Shown here piece by piece: positions 25,096-37,000 of a DNA stretch of 64,000 nucleotides. Position 1 is the stretch's first letter, and every line of letters starts with the position of its first letter. The notes under the pieces are model-generated. The model was not told where the DNA came from. It did not search any database and worked only from the letters and a program-made list of their open reading frames with translations. The stretch is from Rotaria socialis (taxonomy: Eukaryota > Rotifera > Eurotatoria > Philodinida > Philodinidae), in assembly GCA_905331475.1 (NCBI GenBank), contig CAJNYU010003244.1, forward strand, positions 62,001 through 126,000. The letters run 5' to 3'. The position numbers were made by a program, and so were the translations under genes.

Positions 25096-25569
25096 AGGTG
25101 CCGCTAAAGCAGAATTGGAGTAAATTTTGTTTCTCGTTTATTTATATATGGTTTGATAGAGCTTGAAAAGTTGATCAAGAATATGTACTTTTTATTTCGA
25201 TTTCATCTTTTTTTGGCTGCGAAAATCTTCAAAAACAAGAACGACTGAAAAAATGCTGTTTTTATGTTAAATTTAAATTTTTTACAAAAACTACCAAATT
25301 TCTTTTTCAGTTATTTTCTGAGCATTTTTAAAGTACTACATTCTGAATCANAGCTGAAATAAAAATTTGGCAATTTTTGTAAGAAAAACAAAATTTAACA
25401 TAAAAATATGTTTTTCTCAGGTGTTCTCATTTCTTAAGATTTTCTCAGCCAGGCAGTAACTGAATCGAAATAAAAAGTATATATTCTTGATCAGCTTTTC
25501 AAGCTCTATCAAACCATATATAAATAAGCGAGAAACAAAATTTACTCCAATTCTGCTTTAGCGGCACCT
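25096..25569. repeat. 474-bp fully palindromic MITE-like element with TA flanks
   Basis: Nearly the whole segment is one inverted repeat. The left arm starts AGGTGCCGCTAAAGCAGAAT and the right arm ends with its exact reverse complement. The outer 110 bp or so of the arms differ at only a few positions; the inner parts diverge more. A dinucleotide TA flanks each side (25094-25095 and 25570-25571), the expected target duplication of Tc1/mariner-superfamily elements. There is no open frame, so this would be a non-autonomous foldback MITE. One ambiguous base (n) lies at 25351, near the centre of the palindrome. Confidence 0.85.
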
Positions 25570-27181
25570 TAATATTTCCAGTGTTTTGTTATCGATTTTT
25601 TTTCACTTTGGCTGTATGATAAAAATCTCATAGTAGTTTCTTAGAAAATCGAATGTTGAATCTTTGTTTTTAAAAAGCGTAGCTCAAATCAAAGAAAACA
25701 GAGCTACTGATAAAATATAAAAACCTGCAATTATTTTTTAGATCATCCATTATACGTACATACTGTGAAATAAATAAAATTTGTCCAATACTAATTTGAT
25801 ACTATCTCGTATTCGACCATTCCGTATTTTAAATGGCAACAATACATTCATTTGTGTTCAATGGTGTCCATTACTAGACATACGCATGATATATGGTTAC
25901 ACAATGAAATAGAAATAATTAATTAGGCAAGCTAAGTGTTATATCTTTATATAAAACACTATAGGTCAATATTAGCCTGAACTTCAATTCATAATATTAA
26001 TCAAATATTCATATTTAGTAGTGTGGATGTGGGTGTCCTTTTTTTCGTCGGGTTATCGTCGCAAATATTTTCTAATAAATATTTATTAGGAAATAATTTG
26101 ATTTTGCATTTTGGTTTATGAGCAAAATTTGAACAGAAAAGCAATGCTAATAAAAAAATCGAATAAATATTTGGATTTACTTGATTTGATATACACGATC
26201 GTATCGTTGTTGGAATCATTTATTTCCTTTTATTTTAAATACTTTGGCAATTAGTTATCTATCTGGATTATTCGGAAATGTGAAGATTTGTCAACAGTGA
26301 TCATATAAATTAAGAGAAATTCTAATTGACCAATAAATAATATATTTGGTTTACTTCATCTATGTTGATGAGGTATAGTTTAGATGTTGTGATGGTTCAT
26401 CAATATTTTTCAAATGAAAAAGTTTCACCTTCGCAGCTTAAGCACAACAAATTTTATCTGAGTCCTCAGCAAAAAATCGTGCCCGTCTTTTTATGATTCA
26501 GCAGTAGGTTGTAAAATGCAAACAGAAACTTTCGTATAAAAGAATCTCTTTGGGCCCATTCACTTTTTCGCCCGTCGCCATATCCTTTGGCATGAATGTA
26601 TTTTAATTGAACACATGATTTAATTGCTGTATAATTGTCAATATTTTCTTTGAGTGTACGTCGAAAATAACTTAATAGTCGCTGATTCTTTTCAGATAGA
26701 AGAAGAAAAGAAACCTTGCGAGTAGTAGTAGCTCTAAGAGTTACTGAATTTGAGAAAAGAAAGGACGTGCTGTGTAAAGAATTTTGAAAAACAGCGGTAC
26801 ATCTTAAAACAAAATTTCAAAAGCAAGACTAAATAATGCACGCTCTATACCTTACATGTCTATTAACGTGACTTCCTTTAATCTTTTCTTTTTGATCTCA
26901 TTTCAAAGTGGAAAATTCCTTATTCAAACTTTATTAGCACTTAGTAATTTCACCATATTATGCAAAACATATTGATGTAGGTGGTAGTACGACTTTTTTT
27001 TACAGCGCAGATCACGTTAGAGAAACAGAAACAAACGTACACGTTTTGACGGTTAGCTGTAAAAATATATTAAATATATTTTATGACGCAGCCGTGAGTC
27101 ATTCGCTTTTGTACAGATAAGTATATTTACGCATGTTGAAATCGTTTTCAACACAACTATCAGCGCATAAAGAAAAAGAAC

Positions 27182-28136
27182 ATGGCATTCTCATATGGAA
27201 CTCAACAGTACGCTGCTACTAAAGATGATATGGCTGATGCTTACGAACTCGGCTCAGCAATGGCCCGAGAACAATTATCAGCCGAAGATAGACATCTTCT
27301 AGAAAATATTGGAGACGACGCAGTGATTGTTGTACCGGGTACATATGATCATATACATCAAGTTTTAACAAGCTTAAAAATTCCATTTAAAACAGTACAT
27401 CAAGAAGAATTATTAACGTATCCTTTACGCCCAGCAGATCAAACAGTTTATGTTAATTGTGCTAGTTCATTTCCAGCTGCTGTTGCTCATCGCCTACGTA
27501 AATTTGTTGATGACGGTGGACAATTAATTACAACAGATTGGGCTTTGAAAAATGTTCTTGAAGTTGCATTTGGTGAAGTAAGTTTGTTATTCATCTATGT
27601 CTTAAATAAATATTTAATTTTGCTTTTCTTCTTCTTCTTTGTTGCAGTTCGTTCGTCATAATGGTCAAATGACGGGTGATGAAGTTGTTGGAATACAAGT
27701 CAACGATCCAACAAATCCAATTGTCGCTGGATTTTTACCAGCTGCAAAACATGTTGATCCACAATGGTGGCTTGAATCATCGTCATATCCCATTGAAATA
27801 GTCGATGCACAACGTGTACGTGTCTTAATTAAATCGAATGAATTAAATCAAAAATATAATGCATACGCTGTACTTATTACGTTTGACTGTGGCAAAGGTA
27901 ATGTTATACATATGATATCACATTTTTATTTACAACGTTCCGAGACACGTGGTGAAAGACATAAAATGTCATCAGAGCAATTCGCTATGGATATGAATGT
28001 ATCAGACGGAATTAAAGCTAAAGCTAAACAAATGAGCCATTTAAATTATGCTCAAGCACAGTCGTCGGCAACATCATCGGCATTTATATATAATCAATTA
28101 GCTGAGCGTATGAAGAAAAAGTCAAGCAATAACTGA
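27182..28136 (+). CDS. conserved-looking protein with an amidotransferase-like fold, function unknown
   Basis: Two exons (27182-27577 and 27648-28136) joined in phase 0 encode 294 residues. After a short polar N terminus, the sequence alternates beta and helix like a class I glutamine-amidotransferase/ThuA-type Rossmann domain: DDAVIVVPGTYDHIHQVLTS, then PADQTVYVNCASSFPAAVAH, RLRKFVDDGGQLITTDWALK, YAVLITFDCGKGNVIHMISH. The VNCASSF segment sits where a nucleophile elbow would be, but I cannot show a Cys-His-Glu triad. This architecture is common in bacterial proteins of unknown function, so descent from a transferred gene is possible. The intron shows it is now a normal nuclear gene. There is no signal peptide or membrane segment. 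The tail is Ser/Lys-rich. The start is the first Met, in an AAAGAAC-ATGG context. Confidence 0.72.
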
Positions 28137-28537
28137 TTCTTTTATTTTTTATTTTTTATAATATATGATTCGATAGTCAATAAATATTAAAACAAGAGAA
28201 GACAGTTTGTTTTATGAAGAGTAAAACGAATACGTAAACCAATCTGTCGCATTGCAAATCTATTTACCTTGTTCTTGCTCCTTGATATACCCCACACAAG
28301 TTTTTTTTATATACGGAGTAGATAGGGATTAAGTAACTTTTGTATGTCATTCACTGTTGGTGATTGAATTATGTATGTGAAGAATAAAAGGCATGTCTAA
28401 CATACAAAGTTCTTTTTGATTTATAAATCCAGTTGACAAATTTGCAAGAAGAACCTTGAAAAGTTTTCTCACAATCAACGTAAGAATTATTGATTCATAT
28501 TAACATTGATTGAATATAATGATTTAGAATTGAAAGA
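28137..28537. other. short intergenic stretch
   Basis: The 3' region of the preceding gene, with AATAAA-like signals near 28180 and 28383, and the 5' side of the small membrane-protein gene. A plausible acceptor (ttag before AATTGAAAG, about 28526) just ahead of the next ATG suggests a 5' UTR intron. Confidence 0.35.
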
Positions 28538-29039
28538 ATGGATTATGTAGCGACAACTTCATTTCGTGCACCAGAATTTAAACGAATCGATGCTCCTTGG
28601 ATTGGATTGCTCATTTTAGGAATTATTATTTTTCTCTCGTCTATTATTAGTATAGCTATTGTATTTTTACTATGGCGTTACTTTCGACTACGTGCACAAC
28701 TTACTAATCAAACTCAAACTCATACGCTAACTACTAATACGGCAACGGGTAAACGACCAATACCGGTACAAATTGAAGAGGAGCAACCACCAACAATTTA
28801 CGAAACACAAGTATGTTTTCGTCAAAAACTGAGAGTAAATTTTTTGCAAAATCATATTCTCCTCTAGAAAATGGAAGTATTTGTTCCAACGAATACTGAC
28901 GAAAGAAGTCACGGACGTTATCCAGTACGTGATGATATTGAACAAGTTCGTCGATTCTATGAAAGGTTTGCTTATGATACATAAGTAGATTTTTATCTTA
29001 TTTTATTTTTATTCTAGAACAACAAAAGCTTATTTTTAA
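28538..29039 (+). CDS. small single-pass membrane protein, unknown
   Basis: I do not recognise the family. Exon 1 encodes MDYVATTSFRAPEFKRIDAP, then a strongly hydrophobic 25-residue helix (WIGLLILGIIIFLSSIISIA and onward) ending in the basic stop-transfer RYFRLRAQ, then a Thr/Gln-rich stretch and EEEQPPTIYETQ. Exon 2 (from about 28869) gives KMEVFVPTNTDERSHGRYPV and DDIEQVRRFYER. A 58-nt GT-AG intron (gtttgc...ctag) can then join a last exon coding TTKAYF and a stop at 29037-29039. Without that splice the frame stops at 28984 after RFAYDT. The short luminal N terminus with a charged, Tyr-containing tail resembles the C-terminal end of a larger receptor or cadherin-like protein, so missing upstream exons are possible. 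Confidence 0.6.
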
Positions 29040-29163
29040 TGTTTACAACAAACAATAGTTTGCATAACAAAGTTTAGGTTAGCTTGGAGTTAATAAACAA
29101 AAAAATGGCGTGCATAGTTTGAGAATATTAAATAAATTTGCTTGTTAAAGTTTTAAAATTCAT

Positions 29164-29790
29164 TTAATTCAATATGGATAAAAGATCGTTTTTCATCGAT
29201 TTATAATCATTCATTGTTTCAAGTATCGGTTGTTTCAAATCGGTTTTCGGTTTTAATACATCTGATAACCATTGAAGGCCATCGTGAAGACCATCACCTG
29301 TAGTAGCTACTGACGATTGTAAATGCCATTTTGTTTTCATTTCATCTAATTTTGATAAATCAAGTTTTTCTTTGATTTCATCGAGTGTTAATGCATTTGG
29401 TAAATCTTGTTTATTAGCATAGATGAGGATAGGTAAATTTTTTAACATTTCGTCATTTGCCAATGTATGTAATTGGTCACATGCATCACTTGTTCTGTCA
29501 CGATCATTCGAATCGATAACAAAAACAACTGCTGACGTATTTGTATAATAATGACGCAAAAACGGCCGCAATTGATCTCTTCCACCAACGTCCCAAGCTG
29601 CAATTAATAGATTTTTATATTCCAATGTTTCCATATTGAAACCGATTGTTGGAATTGTTGTTACGATTTTACCGACTTTTAATGCATAAAGTATTGTTGT
29701 TTTACCAGCTGCGTCAAGTCCACACATGACCAGTCGTCTGTCATCGTGTGTAGTAAATGAAGATAAAAGTTTTTTGAATGATGATCCCAT
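29164..29790 (-). CDS. ARF-family small GTPase with Arg71 and a C-terminal extension
   Basis: An ARF/ARL-type GTPase of vesicle traffic, intronless, 208 residues against the usual 180 or so. Gly2 (MGSSFKK) is available for myristoylation and is followed by an amphipathic helix. The P loop is GLDAAGKT (24-31), switch I contains [15 protein letters not shown] with Thr48, and interswitch/switch II is [17 protein letters not shown]. The specificity loop is ANKQDLPNA (Asn126, Lys127, Asp129) and the last loop [17 protein letters not shown]. The numbering matches ARF1 exactly, so residue 71, the glutamine that drives GTP hydrolysis, is Arg (codon at 29578-29580). About 27 extra residues follow the G domain. 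It is an ARF by motif, but the substitutions place it outside ARF1-6. Lack of introns among intron-rich neighbours suggests a retrocopy origin. Confidence 0.93.
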   Translation of the reverse strand: MGSSFKKLLSSFTTHDDRRLVMCGLDAAGKTTILYALKVGKIVTTIPTIGFNMETLEYKNLLIAAWDVGGRDQLRPFLRHYYTNTSAVVFVIDSNDRDRTSDACDQLHTLANDEMLKNLPILIYANKQDLPNALTLDEIKEKLDLSKLDEMKTKWHLQSSVATTGDGLHDGLQWLSDVLKPKTDLKQPILETMNDYKSMKNDLLSILN

Positions 29791-30807
29791 TTGATTTTGT
29801 TTGTTTTCTTACAGTCAGCTTACTGAAGAAAATTTCTCATTATATACATGTATTTTTTTTAAACAGTGTATTGCTGTTTTTCCTCGTTTCAAAATTTCAT
29901 TCCACGTCATCAACAAAAGTCTCTTCTCTCCTTTATTTCGTCTTCCCTCGCTGACAACATAGACGTATATACGCGGCAAAAGTTGCACAATCATAATGAA
30001 ATATTGTGTATCTTAATTGATTGTGAAATTTTTCTGACATTTATTAGATTATTCACAATAATGACAAAGATGCTAGGTATTCTCAATCATGTTATAATTT
30101 GAATATAAGCATTCTAGAGTGTCATTATCATCAAATAGAGCCTACATTTGATTAGTTTTTTTCATGCAACTGTTACCAATATTTTCTTGATGACTTAATG
30201 TTAGCGCAAGATTAATTGTTATTTTTTTCGTATTTCTTTTTGTGTAAATGCATAAATCTGTCGTCTGTTTCAAAGATCAACAATTCAACAGCATAGATTT
30301 TCAATTAGCAATACGGAAAATTTCTTGTTGATCTTGACACAAAATCCTACTCATGTGTTGCATATTATGTTTATAACTGTCATCGAAAGGATTGAACTGC
30401 TGCCTAGCAGAAAAAAATGCAGATCTACAAAGAGAATGTGAGAGAATTAGAGAAAGAAGAGGAAATAAAAGCGAAATCGATCTTTGAAAAAACAGGGGAA
30501 ATAGCTTAGATGCTTTATTGCACTCTTTCTTCCATTACTTGCTCACGAGCAAGCCGATGTAGAATGCAGAGGCGACTGTAATAGTATGCTAGAATAGAAG
30601 AAGACTAGGAAAGAAAGCAGCGAAAAAAAAGCGTTTTTTTATTGATGAACAAAGGAAACTTCATCTTTTGCCTCTCCTTCAAAATGACTCTCTCAACACT
30701 CTGCTCTGGCATGCGCTATTTTTTTGTTAGAATTTGTGATCGTCCATAACAGAACAAGGCAATGAAAGAGGGAAAATGAAAAAAAAGAGTGCGTCTGTGT
30801 ATGAAGC

Positions 30808-30838
<31 letters not shown>

Positions 30839-33800
30839 AAGTAGAAAAAGCGAGTAAAATAGAAAAGAATTCTTTTCCATAGCTTTCCTCATCGCTATCA
30901 TCACGATAGAGTTCTATACTTGCATCAGATTTAGACAAGTGAAACATGTGTTTTGAGAGGATGAATAGTGAAGTTGGAAGAGAAAATAATGCAGATACTA
31001 GTAATGATAGAAGCACCAACACTACTATAACTACCAAGTATAGAGAAAAAAAGCAATCACTGACTTAATTAAATACTCTTCTTCTTTTTCGTCGTCGTCG
31101 TCGGCGTCGTCGTCGTCATCATCATCTTCTTCTTCTTCTTCCTGATTGCCGTTGTTGTGCGAGTCACTTCACGTAGACACAGTTAGCGTACCAAAATAAT
31201 GATGGCTTACATAAGGGTGGATGGAAATAGGAAAACTTCTTTTACGTAATAATAGACGACCACAAATGTTGAAGTGAGTAAGATAGACATGATATGCAGT
31301 TGTATACATAAAAAAACATATTTTATGTTGAGCTATTTCTTTTATATTGTCGTTTTTATTTAATGATGTCGGCCAACAAATAAGTCATAAGTTTGACTGC
31401 TCACATATATTCGCAAATGATCGCCTCAATTTATATTTTTCTTCTTATCTTTCCGTTCCATTAATGCTATTAGATCTGTACAAGACTTTTCTTGATTAAT
31501 CTTGTTATTCTGTTGCTACCATAATAGTTGTATACATGCTGTTTTTTCCGTCCATCAACGTCTATTAAAGTGTGTGTCAAGCATGATGAGATGCTACCAG
31601 ACATTATCCTTTGACATTAATCGTGCTGTTATTTGCCATTTTCAGTCGCCATCTTGTATACACATGCATAAAGATCTTTCATCTCTACGTTTTACAAATT
31701 AGCTGTCGGTTCTGGTGATGATAGACGTTTACCGGCCTTCCTGTCATTTACGGTCTTCATCATTATCATCATCATCATCATCATCACCATCACCATATTT
31801 CTCTTCTTCATTTCTTTTCAGATAGTTGCTTTAAAAATAATTCTATACTTTTTTTTCTTTCTCTGTTCACATTCATGTTCATTCTCTGTTATTGTTATTC
31901 AGTTTAGCATTACGATACGCATAAAGATGCAATGATGTTCACCCGATTTTATTCACGTTTTGTGCTTGCTTCTATATGCAGATAGACTTTTGAAATTGAC
32001 ATACTGCTTAGCATATTGTATTTTCCTCTCGGCTTTCAGTATCAAATATCAATTATAAGACAAAGAATCTATGTTTTCCACCTGATTAGAAAAACAAAGC
32101 AGTTTTCTCTTATCCGCCTGTCTTTTCAAATTTCTTTTGTGTTTTCTTCTTGGAGTTCTTCCTCTGACGTCGTACATCTCTCGATGACATAAATGTTTCC
32201 TCTTTTTCTACGTTTTTTTTTATAGATGCGTATGTTAGGATATACTAATGGGAAAGACTAAAACAAGCATTTCCAGTTACAATATATGCGTCAACGATTT
32301 AATCTCTTTTATCTTTGTAGTTCTGTTTCCTTGCCTTTCTTTTTCTTCTCGCAATCTACTAATTTGCTTGTTCTACTTCGTATTTGTCATGATCAATTCT
32401 ACTTGACTAGATTGAACATTCAAGCATGAGAGTCCGTGTCTTCTAGCAAATATTATAATTAGATTGTCAAGGTGAGGCTTTTTTTGTAAATAGGGAAACT
32501 GTGTAAGGGCACTTTTTATTATGAAAAAAAAACAACGTCAAACTAAGTTTTCCTTTCCTTTCCTTTTCTTTTCTCACTCTTCTTAAATACTATATATTTA
32601 TTCTAAATTAAATTTCTGCCTCAACACTACAAATGAACGTGGGAAAAAAGAAAGATTATTGATTCTAAGCTGATTTCTCTGATACTTTTTTTTTGTTATC
32701 TATCATTTTTCTATCATTCTTCTACATATATACAACAGAGAATAATGATCGGACTCGCGCACACACACAGACACACACGGCATCCATATGGTAGATTGTT
32801 TTTTGATTTGACTGTCATCATATGTAAGGGCCAATCCAGAGGTTCAATACAACGCACCGGCAATAGACAAGAAGAAACTAAAGAATAAATCCAATTAAGT
32901 CTTGCTACTTCTATATTTGTAACGATCATTTGTTGCGACACTTACCCTCAAGAGAAGATGATGCTGAAGAGACATATATTTCGAAAAGGAAAATATTTCT
33001 TGTCTAATTGCCAATGCTGTTTTTTCTCTTACTTTCCCTCTCTCTCTCTCTCTCTCTTTCGGCTTATCCCTTCTCCATTTTGGAAACGCGGCGTTCCTTT
33101 TCATTTCGTCGCGTCTACTCTTGCTCTCAGTTATCTATTTAATGTTGTTGACATTTGTTCAAAATACATGACCTAAATGCCTTAAAAAGATCGGAAATTT
33201 TCTCTAATATTTTTGTTTCCAATTTGTTTACTCGTTGTTTTTTTTTCTTTCGTCATAATCGATCAAGTGCATTTACATCAAAGAATCCAATAGCATAGAA
33301 AGGAACCGAAGAGACGTAAGAATAATACATACTTATGCTTACATTCACATTGTTACGGTATACTAGCTTTTTTTCTTTCATCGAATCTCATAGATGAAAC
33401 ACAAAGTTTTCTTTTCTTCTTCTTCTTCTCGATGAAAATGCATACATCTTCTAGCAATACTCATCTTTTTTTCTTTCCTTCTTCAGTTACCATATCACTC
33501 GATCATCGCCATTCTTGTTTGCGCTAGTTCGGGCGACATAAAAATTTGTTCTGACAAAACACTCGTGTGCACACGACTTGATCGCATTCCCAACGTAATT
33601 TTCTGGTCTCTCATATATAACTGATTTGTCTATCTCTCCATCTTGCTTTATTCCTCTTGACTTCCTCTTCGTTTCTACGAACAACAGCGCCCGACTGCTA
33701 CATCAATCACTTCTTTTTCTTCTACTACAAGAAACTTGTAGACTGCTGATGTAGTTCTTGTTTATATACATATAGATATATGCATACATGTATATGCGTA

Positions 33801-34075
33801 TATTTTCATTAGTCATTTACACTTCATTATGGTATCGATGAAAGCACGTTATCAGAGAAGCTATTTTGTTTTCCTAGATAGTGCTGTAGTTGTTGACCGG
33901 TGCTTTGCATGTCAGGCCACACGTCAGCTATATGTATGAAGATATAAATTCGTTCTTGCTACGTCTGGATCTGACGGTTCAAATAATAAACAAGAACATC
34001 ACCGTTATCATCATCGATGTTCTTTTTGTTAAAACATATTGTGAAACCTTCTTGACAGTTGTTGATATTTATCGT
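29791..34075. other. 4.3-kb gene-free, microsatellite-rich stretch upstream of the Kv channel
   Basis: No coding exon could be supported; the open frames here cross purine or pyrimidine runs. Landmarks: (GA)n about 30806-30838; a GTC/ATC/TTC triplet tract about 31080-31142; an ATC repeat about 31756-31798; a CT-rich tract about 33028-33056; and long poly-pyrimidine runs throughout 32500-33480. The divergent position between the ARF gene and the Kv gene means it should hold both promoters. Its size is unusual for this compact window, which fits extended control sequence or 5' UTR exons of the channel gene. Confidence 0.5.
30806..30838. repeat. (GA)n microsatellite
   Basis: A run of GA dinucleotides interrupted once by a C, inside a purine-rich stretch of the gene-free region. 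It creates spurious Ser/Leu-rich open frames on the minus strand. Confidence 0.85.
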
Positions 34076-37000
34076 ATGGCCGATGCCGATAATCGGGTTA
34101 TTCTAAATGTAGGTGGTATTCGTCATGAAACATGTATGTATTCGAATTGTCGATGAATCTTTTTTTCATCATTTTTATAAAATTTCTGCTTTTTATTTTC
34201 AAAAAGACAAAGCAACCTTAAAGAAAATACCTGCTACACGTCTTTCCCGTCTTACTGAAGCTCTATCAAATTATGATTCTGTCCTTAATGAATTTTATTT
34301 CGATCGACATCCAGGTGTATTTGCCCAAATATTAAACTATTATCGTACTGGCAAATTACACTATCCTACTGATGTTTGTGGTCCATTATTTGAAACTGAA
34401 CTTGAATATTGGGGCCTTGATGCTAATCAAGTCGAACCTTGCTGTTGGATGACATATACAACCCATCGGTATAAAATTAAATATTATGTTAATAGAAATT
34501 CATTAGTTTTTTTTTTTCTCATTTTTCTATTCTTAGTGATACACAAGATGTCCTTGTCGGTCTTGATCGCTTAGACCTTGACGATGAACCAATCACAGAA
34601 GAAGAAATTCCTCATAAATTTGGATGGGATTACGATCCAACAATTCGCCATAAAAATATGAGCGTACAAGAGTATATGAAAACATTAACATGGTTTAAAC
34701 GTGTACAACCACGTATATGGCAATTATTTGAAGAACCTTATTCTAGTAGTGTAGCTAAAGTATGTTGTTTTCTTTTCCTTTCTTAAATTTTGATGATTCT
34801 AAATTAATAATTATTCTATTAGGCTATTCAAGTTGTTTCAATTTTTTTTATACTCGTTTCAATTATATCCTTTTGTTTAAAAACTCATCCAACAATGCGC
34901 GTCCCAACAATAGCCTTAATTGAGAATAATTTTACAAATATAACACCAACTTACACATTATATAAAGAACGAACAGAAGCTCATGAAGCATTTCAATATA
35001 TTGAGATAGCTTGCAATGGTAAAACTAAACCTAAAAATAGAATTATTTTTGTTATTTGAAAGAATTCATTTTGTATTCATTTTTAGTTTGGTTTACGTTT
35101 GAGATAATTACACGTTTTATAGTATCACCAAAGAAATTTGCATTCACTCGATCGCCTGTGAATATTATTGACTTTCTTGCAACATTATCATTTTATTTAG
35201 ATATACTATTTAATAAAGTATTACCACCATCATTAACAAATACAGATTTATTTGAATTTTTTTCTATAACACGTATATTTCGTTTATTTAAATTAACACG
35301 TCATTATGGTGGATTAAAAATTCTTATACATACATTTACAGCATCAATGCGCGAATTAATGTTACTCATATTTTTCCTTGTCTTATTCATTGTCATATTT
35401 GCTTCACTGATTTATTATGCTGAAAGGTTACAAAAGAATCCCGATAATGATTTTACATCCATACCAATAGGACTTTGGTGGTCTATTGTAACAATGACAA
35501 CAGTTGGCTATGGTGATATGGTACCAAAGACATATGTCGGAATGATGGTTGGTGGATTATGTGCATTAACAGGTGTATTAACCATTGCATTGCCAGTACC
35601 TGTTATTGTTGCTAACTTTGCTATGTATTATTCACATACACAAGCACGCTCAAAACTACCAAAGAAACGTCGAAGAGTTATGGCTGTTGAGCCGGTCCGA
35701 CCAGCAAGAGGCGGACCTGGTCATGGTGGCGGTGGCGGTGGAGGTGGTGGCGGAGGTGGAGGTGGAGGTGTAGGAGGAAGACCAGGAGATCATGGTGGCG
35801 GCGGCGGTGGTGGTGCTTCTAGAGCTATGAATAAATTTGGTATGGACATGAACAAGGCAGATGGACCAATGAATACGCAAGGCGCACCATCTGGTGGTGG
35901 ACCACGAAAAAACGTTATTAAACAACCTAGTGGCGGCATGGCTGCTAAATTTGGTATGACAGAAAATAATATTATTCACAACCGTATAGGTAAGATAATT
36001 ATCATGTTTTGTATATGAATGCATCTCTTAATAAGAGATGGAGTAACGTAAAATCGGCTTTACCGATAATCATGAATAGAATCTTTTTTTTTATGCGTTA
36101 AGAACTTCAAAGAAAAATTAATACTTATAAGTATAATTAAAACTCTTTTATTTAGTCACAGAAAATTTTCAACCATTCCTCAACGGTATATCTAAAAGAT
36201 TCATGTTTGAATAATAACTTTTTTTTGATTTTTATGCTAATCTAATCTATCAAAATTCTTCTTTTTTCTCTACTGCCTTTCGTCAAATCTCAAGCTCTTA
36301 TATTCTTTTATCTTCGTGTCTTCTTCATTGTTATACTAAAAACAATTCACATTCTCTCGCTGTCTATATATGTATTCATACACATCTCTCTATGTCTATG
36401 GTAAATAGCGTATTCTTCTCTATGCTATTGCTATATTTCTGCTCAGGAAAAAAAACTAAGAAAAACTATTCATTCCATTGTTTGGCACATTTCTATGCTA
36501 CTTTATGGAACCATTGAAAATAGTGTTTACATCATTTGTTTGTTTGTGCATGCAGCTACATGCGTCTCTTTTTTATTATTGAAGCTAAAGGTCATGGAAC
36601 TTGTCTAATTACTATTATTCTCAGCAATATATATATATATATATATTTACATTAAAAATTCCACTCGATATTTCATTCGTTCATATAGGACATGGCGATG
36701 AAGAACGTACGCCAATGATTCAACCTAGTCCAAAGATTAGTAGTCATCATCCTCATGTGGCCAAAGTTTAAAATAGCTAAAAACAAAATTTCATATGATT
36801 TTCAACCATTTGAAAAACTAGGTACAATGCTCTTTTACAGCTCACTTTTATCAGCATATATATACTATATATATATATATCATTTTTCACATAACGCACT
36901 CATATGATAAAGCAACGTTTTATTTTATTACTATATTATTTTTTTACATGCACATTGTACGTTTTGATGTATTTTATATCATTTTTATTTCTCACGGATT

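Larger units (their letters stand above)
23451..27181. other. gene-poor stretch with two foldback elements
   Basis: 3.7 kb that is very AT-rich with no convincing host gene. It contains two inverted-repeat elements listed separately (23863-24069 and 25096-25569). Between them, about 24160-24800 holds open frames on both strands of fair composition (for example ending near 24413 on plus and 24405-24614 on minus). None matches a family I know, and they may be decayed coding sequence. 26000-26220 has a short minus-strand frame that also looks incidental. The last 200 bases should contain the promoter of the next gene. Confidence 0.55.

Noticed and set aside
30693-31037. 114-codon minus-strand frame with a hydrophobic start
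   Set aside because: It is encoded by GA/CT-rich simple sequence and has no splice context; Leu/Ser runs follow from the repeat.
31080-31142. Periodic triplet tract considered as a repeat array such as CRISPR
   Set aside because: It is a simple GTC/ATC/TTC microsatellite without spacers, in a eukaryotic genome.
33890-34075. In-frame upstream extension of the Kv channel with an earlier Met
   Set aside because: Shaw-type channels begin with a few residues before NRVILNVGG; the extra 62 codons lack any family similarity and look like 5' UTR.
35656-36024. 122-codon minus-strand frame opposite the Kv tail
   Set aside because: Antisense shadow of the glycine-rich coding tract of the channel.
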